Origin: Candidatus Zixiibacteriota bacterium
GTDB lineage: Bacteria; Zixibacteria; MSB-5A5; WJJR01
Direction of reading: 5' to 3'
Length of the DNA: 5,690 nt
Assembly (NCBI GenBank): GCA_020058315.1
Contig: JAGVEK010000422.1
Location: 1 to 5,690, forward strand
This document shows, one piece after another, positions 1-4,995 of the stretch (positions within the stretch are counted from its first letter, which is position 1; each line of letters begins with the position of its first letter). Both the position numbers and the translations under genes were made by a program. The notes under the pieces are model-generated. The model saw nothing but the letters and a program-made list of their open reading frames with translations. It was not told where the DNA came from and searched no databases.

Positions 1-2486
1 AGATTCGCTTTGAGCGTCTTCATGCCCTGATCGGGACAAAGGCAGGAGCCCGGCAGGAAAGCTTTTTGACGCTGTTTTCGTCGGCCCTTTCCGCGCCGGT
101 CGTCGAAACACTGAAGGATGCCGATAAAGCCACAGAAATCCTTGAGCGAGCCAAGTTAACCGTCCCGGTATTCCTGAAGGCGCCCTTGATAGATTTCGTC
201 GAGCGTGGGGAATACAAGCTTTTCGGGAAGCTTGCGCATTCCTTTCTTGTCGGCCGTCGCACGCGGCAGGTAGAGATCCTGTTGAATCCATCGCTAATTG
301 CTGAAGAGCGAGAGCGTCTGAGCAAGGAAGCCAGTGGGTTGGTGGCCCGGATGGTTATGATCAGCTCTCGTCTGCGCGAATTGCTGCCTACCAGTCACCT
401 CGTCGAAATGGCGGTTAAGGCGAAAAAGGCCATCGAGCACAAGTCCGAGGAAAGGTACGCCGAGGCAACTAAACGGCATGCTGAACTATCTGCTCTGCTA
501 GGAGCGCTTGAACGGCGTGCAACGCAGAAGGCCATCACGTCCATTGACGCCATGAAGGACTACGCGACACGCGGCGGCGACGACAGTTACAACACACTAG
601 TTGCCATCACGATCCCGCAGCTTGAATCAGCTAAGAGTGAGCAGGAAAAGCTTATTGCGAGCCTCCAATCGCTGAACACTGAAGATGCCATCCGCAGTTT
701 GCATGCCGCTAAAGATTACAAGAGGGAAGGCGGAGACAAAGCGCGGAGCGAGGTCCGCAATGCCCTCGCAGTCCTTGAACCAGCCGTTGCAGAGATCGCC
801 ACCCAGATCAGCACACTTGACGGGCAAATCAATACCGTTCTGAGCAACGATTCTGCAAATGCGGCCAATGTTCTAAATCTACTCAGCAAGACTTTCGAAA
901 TAGAAAAGCGCGATTTAGAGGACGCGATTGAATTCCAAGGTACCGATGATCTTGGGTACATGCAGCATGCTGAGAAATATGGCAAGGCGCTCAATGAAGC
1001 GATCAGCAAGTATGGTAACTGCATGAATGGTATCGATTTCGAGCGAGCTGCCCGGTTTGTTCGGCCTGGCAATGAGGATGTCCGGAGCGTGGCGGATCGG
1101 ATCGCTGAAGCTGAAGGAAAGCGTAACGAGGCAGAAGCGAAGAAGGTCAGTCTCACGGAAGCACGGACCCAGTATCGAGGGCGCTTGGCAGCCATTGAGC
1201 CCTTCATTGGGGATCTGCATGCATTGGCTGCGGCGATCCGTACTCAGTATGCAAAGATCGCTAGTTTCTCCGACGACATCCGATATCGAATGTCGAACGT
1301 CACGCTTGACCCGGAAATCATCGAATACGCAGATGCAATCCGGCATGCCTGCTTAGGTGAGCAAGCCTCGACCAACGATGTGGCCAGGGCCGCAATTGGC
1401 AACCTGACCAATTCCATCAGCCACCTGGAAATCGACACGCGCCCGTTGGCTATGCGCGTCGCCGAGAAGGCTAACGCCTTCGATGCCTTCCAGTCGAAGC
1501 GAACCGAGTTTTGCGAGAAGGCGCGCAGCGGCGAAATCAAGGGCTTGCAGCTCCCCGAAATCGAGCGCATCGCTGAGGCCCGCACCATTGAACAACTTGC
1601 GATGATCCACCAGATCAAGGACAAGATCGACGCCTCGATCAAGGAGCATCGCGAGCAGTTAGAGGTCTTTCAGCAGGCGATGGAGGAATCGAAAGCAGCC
1701 ACCATTGACAACATGACGCGTTTTGCCAGGCAGGCGGAGACCAACCTTGCAATCATGGAACGGGTAATGCAGAAATCGCCAAATGCTCGCTTCTTTGTTC
1801 ATGCCGATGTCGCTGATGCCAATAAAGTGCGGGACATTATCGATTCCCTGATCGCGACGATTCAGGAACGCGAAGCTGCCGCTCGCGAAAGAGGTACGGT
1901 GGCGTTGAACGAGGATATCGAGCAGCGGAACCGCGAATATCTTGAGCAGATACACACGCAGATCTATCACAAGGTCTTTTCCAATCCATCCATCCACTTC
2001 TCGCACAAAGCGATTCGTGGCGGGGACAAAACCCGGCTGACGGGCGAGGAAGGCGGCTTGTCCGGTGGTCAGCGCACAGCCTTGATGATGATGTGGCTCA
2101 TAAAGCAGGCAGACTATGCTCTGACGCGTTCAGTTGTGAACAGCGATCTTAGTCGTCGGGATCAGAAGGCCGCCCTGCGCGCCGCACAGCGAATCATGTT
2201 CTTCGATGGGCTATTCAGCAACCTATCCAGCGAAGAGATTATCAGCAACGCCTTCCAAGGTTTGAGCGATGTCGACCAGAACTTCCAGTTGATAGGACTG
2301 ATCCATAATCCGTCCTACATAAACAACAAGGACATATTCCCGGTGCTTGTTGTCGGAAAGCGGTATTCGGCAACCAAGGACGGTAAGCGGCATTGCTTTA
2401 TTTCCGTCGATGCGTACGAGAATAAGCTCGGATTCTTTCAGAGCGCATACCGCAGCAACACTCCGAAAGAACAGCCGAATGCTTGA
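1..2486 (+). CDS. jetC: Wadjet JetC-like SMC/MukB-type ATPase, 5'-truncated by the window edge
   Basis: The frame is open from base 3 to the TGA at 2484-2486 (827 codons), so the gene starts to the left; the TTG at 66 is only an internal codon. Seen: long charged, heptad-like stretches typical of coiled-coil arms over most of the length, then a C-terminal ABC head half. The head has a canonical LSGGQ signature (2058-2072), a hydrophobic Walker B strand IMFFD (2193-2207), and a switch histidine in GLIHNP (His 2304-2306). Walker A should lie in the unseen N-terminal part. Known: in Wadjet, JetC is the SMC motor that, with kleisin JetA and KITE JetB, extrudes small circular DNA and presents it to nuclease JetD. 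The following jetD-like gene supports this role. Odd: Walker B reads D-G-L-F-S-N-L-S, with glycine in place of the usual catalytic glutamate. Alternative: another SMC-like family (MksB relatives) paired with a Toprim protein. SMC-like ATPase is near certain; JetC is likely. Confidence 0.75.
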   Translation, partial: IRFERLHALIGTKAGARQESFLTLFSSALSAPVVETLKDADKATEILERAKLTVPVFLKAPLIDFVERGEYKLFGKLAHSFLVGRRTRQVEILLNPSLIAEERERLSKEASGLVARMVMISSRLRELLPTSHLVEMAVKAKKAIEHKSEERYAEATKRHAELSALLGALERRATQKAITSIDAMKDYATRGGDDSYNTLVAITIPQLESAKSEQEKLIASLQSLNTEDAIRSLHAAKDYKREGGDKARSEVRNALAVLEPAVAEIATQISTLDGQINTVLSNDSANAANVLNLLSKTFEIEKRDLEDAIEFQGTDDLGYMQHAEKYGKALNEAISKYGNCMNGIDFERAARFVRPGNEDVRSVADRIAEAEGKRNEAEAKKVSLTEARTQYRGRLAAIEPFIGDLHALAAAIRTQYAKIASFSDDIRYRMSNVTLDPEIIEYADAIRHACLGEQASTNDVARAAIGNLTNSISHLEIDTRPLAMRVAEKANAFDAFQSKRTEFCEKARSGEIKGLQLPEIERIAEARTIEQLAMIHQIKDKIDASIKEHREQLEVFQQAMEESKAATIDNMTRFARQAETNLAIMERVMQKSPNARFFVHADVADANKVRDIIDSLIATIQEREAAARERGTVALNEDIEQRNREYLEQIHTQIYHKVFSNPSIHFSHKAIRGGDKTRLTGEEGGLSGGQRTALMMMWLIKQADYALTRSVVNSDLSRRDQKAALRAAQRIMFFDGLFSNLSSEEIISNAFQGLSDVDQNFQLIGLIHNPSYINNKDIFPVLVVGKRYSATKDGKRHCFISVDAYENKLGFFQSAYRSNTPKEQPNA
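531..842 (+). repeat. Two tandem 52-residue protein repeats in the SMC-like arm
   Basis: Within the coiled-coil region, two consecutive segments share the pattern A-I-x-S-(I/L)-x-A-x-K-D-Y followed by a GGD triplet, then a helix with LE near its end. The KDY triplets are exactly 52 codons apart (555-563 and 711-719). A weaker third match (AARF...GNED) follows about 120 codons after the second KDY. The codons of the two copies differ clearly, so this is an old protein-level duplication rather than recent DNA duplication. Such helix-turn-helix repeats could set the arm length or form a joint. The function is not known. Confidence 0.5.
2479..2486 (+). promoter_or_regulatory. Start/stop overlap coupling jetC-like and jetD-like translation
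   Basis: The eight bases ATGCTTGA hold the jetD start codon and the TGA of the ATPase gene in different frames. The upstream bases (2461-2478) carry only a weak purine stretch (GAAAGAA), and no good Shine-Dalgarno sequence is visible. Re-initiation by ribosomes finishing the ATPase gene is therefore the likely way jetD is translated, which would fix the subunit ratio. Confidence 0.6.
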
Positions 2487-3603
2487 AAACAGGGTTTATG
2501 CGTGGCTGTGCAGGAAGGTGCGAGGCAGAGAAGGAGGGCGCGTCCAAACGAAGCCAACCGTGGCCAAGTTGCGCACAGATATTGCAGGCGACCCAATTGA
2601 AATCCGCAAGGCGTTGATGGCTCTCAGGTCGGAGGGGAAGATCGAATATAGCGCGGGATCTCATGGCGAACCTATCAGCGCGTTCATCAGGGTTTTTCCT
2701 CCGAAGGTGGAGGTGGCGGCGCATGTGACCGCGTGGAGGGATGTCTTGGAAGCATGCCATCTGCCACAAGAGGATCGACTGGCGCTGGAACCTCTAGGGA
2801 GTGCCCTTTACGGGTTTGCAACGTCCGATTTGGAGTGTTTGCTTGCCGGCTTGGTGCGACTACGGGGTGAGCAAGCGCAGGTGCATGGACAGAGTGATTT
2901 CAACGTGAGTGCAGCCTACCTGATGGGGTCCTCCAAACTGCTATCAGCTCTCGACAGTCGAGCACTTCAGGCGTTCGGCATTGAAGTCAATCGCTTCACG
3001 GTGAGGCCGAGCTATATCGTGGTGGGCGGCAACACTCAGTCCCCGCAGTCCGTCATCCTGATAGAGAATCCAGTGCCATTCGAGACAGCAGTAGTCAGTA
3101 AGGCAGCAGAGCATCACTTGTTAGTCTGCACGTTTGGCTTCGGCCTGAGTGCAGCAGGGAACGACTACGGCAATCAACTGGCTGGCGCCGTGGAAACTGG
3201 GAAGGCCTACGTGCTAAATCGTTCCCGAGGAACCCCGCCCAGGCTAAATGAGATTCTCGGACATCCAAATATTTACTTCTGGGGCGATCTAGACATTGCC
3301 GGTATGCAAATTTTCAAACGGCTGGCGGCTAAGGTTTCGCACATCAAGTTGTCGGCGCTCTATCAACCGATGATCAACGCCATCGAGCGCGAGGGAAATC
3401 GGCATCCCTATGTTGCTGCTGTTGGAAAGGACGGGCAGGCCCGAATGGCGGTCCATACGTCTCAAGACGACGTTCAGTCGATGCTGACGCTCTGCCGGCA
3501 GTTCGCCGTTGACCAAGAGATTGTGGCTGCAGATGAGATTGTTCAGCACGCTGGCCGGGCGCTAATGCATTGTTCTTATCGTACTTGTGCATCAGAGACA
3601 TAA
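2479..3603 (+). CDS. jetD: Wadjet JetD-like winged-helix/Toprim DNA-cleavage subunit
   Basis: This is a 374-residue protein, close to the usual JetD length. The ATG at 2479 was chosen because it overlaps the upstream stop by 8 bp; the frame extends further upstream but only over the end of the ATPase gene. Seen: an N-terminal winged-helix-like part (about residues 1-70, with a KLRTDI...KALMALRSEGKI pattern), then an LMGSSKLL motif (about 148-155) resembling the JetD FGDSK-type segment. A C-terminal Toprim-like fold follows: ILIEN with acidic Glu196, CTFGFG (217-222), and YFWGDLDIAG (266-275) with Asp270 and Asp272. A VDQE segment near residue 345 resembles the LEQE-like tail of the family, so the C-terminus looks complete. 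Known: JetD (DUF3322/DUF2220 family) uses its Toprim site to cut plasmid DNA held by the JetABC loop extruder. The gene is probably translationally coupled to the ATPase. Alternative: the Toprim subunit of a related SMC system. Confidence 0.78.
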   Translation: MLENRVYAWLCRKVRGREGGRVQTKPTVAKLRTDIAGDPIEIRKALMALRSEGKIEYSAGSHGEPISAFIRVFPPKVEVAAHVTAWRDVLEACHLPQEDRLALEPLGSALYGFATSDLECLLAGLVRLRGEQAQVHGQSDFNVSAAYLMGSSKLLSALDSRALQAFGIEVNRFTVRPSYIVVGGNTQSPQSVILIENPVPFETAVVSKAAEHHLLVCTFGFGLSAAGNDYGNQLAGAVETGKAYVLNRSRGTPPRLNEILGHPNIYFWGDLDIAGMQIFKRLAAKVSHIKLSALYQPMINAIEREGNRHPYVAAVGKDGQARMAVHTSQDDVQSMLTLCRQFAVDQEIVAADEIVQHAGRALMHCSYRTCASET

Positions 3604-3619
3604 TAGCGATAGCGGATAC

Positions 3620-3667
3620 TGGTGGCCAGGGGCGGAATCGAACCGTCGACACGCGGATTTTCAATCC
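3620..3667 (-). other. tRNA-Phe 3'-half remnant, probable integrase attachment (att) core
   Basis: Read on the minus strand, this stretch is the 3' half of a tRNA-Phe: the last three bases of the 5' anticodon stem (GGA), loop TTGAAAA with anticodon GAA, 3' stem TCCGC, variable loop, T-loop TTCGATT, acceptor strand CCTGGCC and encoded CCA. The match stops where the 5' anticodon stem should continue (expected GC, found CA), and no D-arm or normal 5' acceptor strand follows, so it is not a working tRNA. The T-stem has an A-C mismatch (GACGG against CCGCC), which suggests decay. Anticodon-to-CCA duplication is the usual trace of a tyrosine integrase using a tRNA gene as target. It begins 17 bases after the jetD-like stop codon. 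With this orientation, an integrated element would lie on the higher-coordinate side. Confidence 0.82.
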
Positions 3668-3708
3668 TGGCAGTCAGGAGGTCTCGGATCAAGGCAGTAC
3701 GGTTTACT

Positions 3709-3741
3709 GATTAAGAAAGGATTAAAAGAAGATTAGGGACA
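3709..3741 (+). repeat. Three 11-bp AT-rich direct repeats, candidate DNA-unwinding element
   Basis: GATTAAGAAAG, GATTAAAAGAA and GATTAGGGACA follow each other without a gap, each starting with GATTA and spaced exactly 11 bp. The tract is the most AT-rich part of the region and lies two bases from the DnaA box at 3744. By analogy with the AT-rich repeats of iteron plasmids and of oriC, it is the likely melting site. Confidence 0.55.
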
Positions 3742-3743
3742 TT

Positions 3744-3752
3744 TGTGGATAA
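3744..3752 (-). promoter_or_regulatory. DnaA box (TTATCCACA), distal to trfA
   Basis: TGTGGATAA on the plus strand is the complement of the perfect DnaA consensus TTATCCACA. It sits between the AT-rich repeats and the iteron array, a normal place for a host-initiator site in an iteron origin. Its orientation is opposite to the box at 3959. Confidence 0.75.
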
Positions 3753-3773
3753 CCCTTGAATGCTTCTATTGGC

Positions 3774-3793
3774 AAGGCTTGCGGAGCTTTTTT
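3774..3793 (+). terminator. Weak candidate Rho-independent terminator
   Basis: AAGGCT and AGCTTT can pair in RNA (one G-U pair) around a five-base loop, followed by a T run (3788-3793) that partly belongs to the stem. It faces the direction of the jetC/jetD transcript and could stop it before the iterons. The stem is short and only about three free U residues remain, so this call is tentative. Confidence 0.28.
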
Positions 3794-3807
3794 CGTCATC
3801 GTCTTCA

Positions 3808-3944
3808 TAGGCGCTATCCCCCGATGTCCCTAGGCGCTATCCCCTCAGTCGCATAGGCGCTATCCCGTTACCCTCTAGGCGCTATCCCCTCACTGTGACC
3901 GCGAAACATAGGCGCTGTCCCCCTACCCCATAGGTGCTATCCCC
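3808..3944 (+). repeat. Six 14-bp iterons, consensus TAGGCGCTATCCCC
   Basis: Copies start at 3808, 3831, 3854, 3876, 3909 and 3931. Copies 1, 2 and 4 are identical to the consensus. Copy 3 ends in G, copy 5 has GTCCCC for ATCCCC, and copy 6 has GGTGCT for GGCGCT. Start-to-start distances are 23, 23, 22, 33 and 22 bp, that is about two helical turns with one gap of three turns, so all copies face the same side of the helix. Copies 2, 4 and 6 continue with TCA. This is the pattern of Rep-binding iterons, and the adjacent trfA-like product is the obvious ligand. The iterons should set copy number and incompatibility. Confidence 0.85.
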
Positions 3945-4827
3945 TCACGTTTTCCGAGTTATCCACAACCGGCTTCTGGCCTGTTTGCTTGGCGACATGC
4001 ACCAAGTCGGCCTCGGCAATCCGCCATACCCAGCCGGTGACCTCAGCCATCTTCGACATCGCAGCCCGCAGTTCCTGTCGAAAACTGAAGAGATGCTCGT
4101 TCTCGCTGCCGGCCAGGCGACGCAGGGTTTCAACCTTGTACGGATAGGGCTCGGCATGCGTTGAATAGAAGCCATGCAGCCACTGCGCAAGGGGTTGCCG
4201 TCGCAAGGCCCAGCGCTGCGCCCACTCGATCTGAGTCCAGCCATCAGCGCCGTAAAGAATCGCTACACAAGGATTGACCTCGATCACAAACTCCATGGTG
4301 ACTTCATCACGAACCCCATGGTGGATAAGGGGGCCGAAGTAAGCTCGCTTGCCATCGCTGATTTCGACGACCGAGGACGCAAGATCGAGCAGTACCCCTT
4401 TAAGCCATTCTCGATCACTCTTGCCTGTATTGCGGCCGATGGCCTTCAAAAAGGAATACCCGGTGAAGCGAATCTGGCAGCCGGTTCCGTTGATCCTGGC
4501 CAGATGCAGGCAATGCTCCCAGACGTCGAGGTCGGACTGACTCAGGCGAGGACCATTGAAGACAATGGTCAGTCCATTGACCGACTGGAGCTGCGCGCGT
4601 TTAAGGAACTTGCGCGGGCCTTTGCGAATCGCCCCGAACAGTGATGACCGCAGGGCACCGTTCGGGATGCCACGGGCCTTTTCTGGCCACTCAGGAAGGC
4701 CTGCTGCGATGGTTTCTTGCTCGCGGCGCTGCTTTGCTTGATCTGCCGCTTTTGCAATCCATCCGGGCGCGGGCGACTTGCTCTTTTCGCCGAACTGAAA
4801 GGGCACCTGGCCATCGTGGATTTCCAT
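3937..4827 (-). CDS. trfA: TrfA-family plasmid replication initiator protein
   Basis: This 296-residue protein is close in length to the short form of TrfA from RK2/IncP plasmids. Seen: a charged N-terminal segment (about 1-50), then the family-like block around residues 56-67 (NGALRSSLFGAI), LSQSDLDVWEHCLHLAR (95-111), and a Phe/Tyr-rich segment WLHGFYSTHAEPYPYKVETL (216-235). These fit the tandem winged-helix initiator fold. Known: TrfA binds origin iterons, helps open the DNA with DnaA, and loads host DnaB helicase. Start: ATG at 4827, with an in-frame TGA four codons upstream (4840-4842), so the protein cannot be longer. GGGGA lies directly before the ATG, unusually close for a ribosome binding site, and a GTG at codon 8 is an alternative. 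The TAG stop falls within iteron 6, so gene and origin are fused. No parA or ssb neighbour is visible. Confidence 0.9.
   Translation of the reverse strand: MEIHDGQVPFQFGEKSKSPAPGWIAKAADQAKQRREQETIAAGLPEWPEKARGIPNGALRSSLFGAIRKGPRKFLKRAQLQSVNGLTIVFNGPRLSQSDLDVWEHCLHLARINGTGCQIRFTGYSFLKAIGRNTGKSDREWLKGVLLDLASSVVEISDGKRAYFGPLIHHGVRDEVTMEFVIEVNPCVAILYGADGWTQIEWAQRWALRRQPLAQWLHGFYSTHAEPYPYKVETLRRLAGSENEHLFSFRQELRAAMSKMAEVTGWVWRIAEADLVHVAKQTGQKPVVDNSENVRG
3959..3967 (+). promoter_or_regulatory. DnaA box (TTATCCACA) inside the 3' end of trfA
   Basis: This is a perfect consensus DnaA box, 14 bases beyond the last iteron and in the opposite orientation to the box at 3744. It is also coding: its bases specify part of a Val-Val-Asp-Asn segment near the C-terminus of the trfA-like protein, so origin and gene overlap. 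Confidence 0.72.
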
Positions 4828-4844
4828 TCCCCATTTGTATCAGG

Positions 4845-4955
4845 GCGAACCGCAAAATCGCTCGTGAAAAGCGCACTGGTTGGTTGCTTTTCGGTTCGCG
4901 CCAGGAATCGTCTTCGTGGCCAAACTCGAAATCCCGTTCCGGTCCATTCCTGGCG
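4845..4955. repeat. Two inverted repeats in the trfA upstream region
   Basis: GCGAACCG (4845-4852) and CGGTTCGC (4892-4899) form one perfect 8-bp inverted repeat. CGCCAGGAAT (4899-4908) and ATTCCTGGCG (4946-4955) form a perfect 10-bp one. In both pairs the arms start 47 bp apart, and the two pairs share one base. They lie 18-130 bp upstream of the trfA start, where a promoter and operators are expected. No convincing -35/-10 pair was found, so a role in trfA control is only suggested. No gene is supported between 4828 and 4995. Confidence 0.4.
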
Positions 4956-4995
4956 ATGCGTAGTACCAAATTTACTTAGTTCTGCAGGTACGTGA

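Larger units (their letters stand above)
3700..3967. other. oriV: Probable iteron-type origin of replication (oriV) of the trfA-like replicon
   Basis: In order, this stretch holds an AT-rich 11-bp repeat tract, a perfect DnaA box, six 14-bp iterons and a second perfect DnaA box. It lies immediately downstream of, and partly within, the 3' end of the trfA-like gene. This matches the layout of iteron plasmids in which the Rep protein binds iterons and host DnaA helps open the adjacent AT-rich DNA. A 5-bp hairpin (CAGTA/TACTG, 3695-3709) borders the AT-rich side. Origin function is inferred from this architecture. Confidence 0.8.

Noticed and set aside
66..68. TTG at 66 as the start of the ATPase gene
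   Set aside because: The frame is open without a stop back to base 3, the Walker A half of the head is absent, and no ribosome binding site precedes the TTG. The gene simply enters from outside the window.
716..1207. 163-codon minus-strand open frame opposite the ATPase gene
   Set aside because: It is a Ser/Arg-rich shadow of the coiled-coil coding sequence, with no start signal or recognisable domain.
3608..3614. Possible seventh, inverted iteron (GATAGCG) just after jetD
   Set aside because: Only seven bases match the iteron core, it lies out of phase nearly 200 bp from the array and on the other side of the tRNA-Phe fragment, and chance explains it.
3620..3695. Complete tRNA-Phe gene on the minus strand
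   Set aside because: There is no D-arm and no normal 5' acceptor strand, the match stops inside the anticodon stem, and the T-stem has a mismatch.
3808..3944. CRISPR-like array
   Set aside because: Repeats are only 14 bp with spacers of 8-19 bp, too short for CRISPR. The phased spacing, DnaA boxes and trfA neighbour fit origin iterons.
4174..4644. 156-codon plus-strand open frame opposite trfA
   Set aside because: It lies wholly within the well-supported trfA gene on the other strand and shows no motif of its own.
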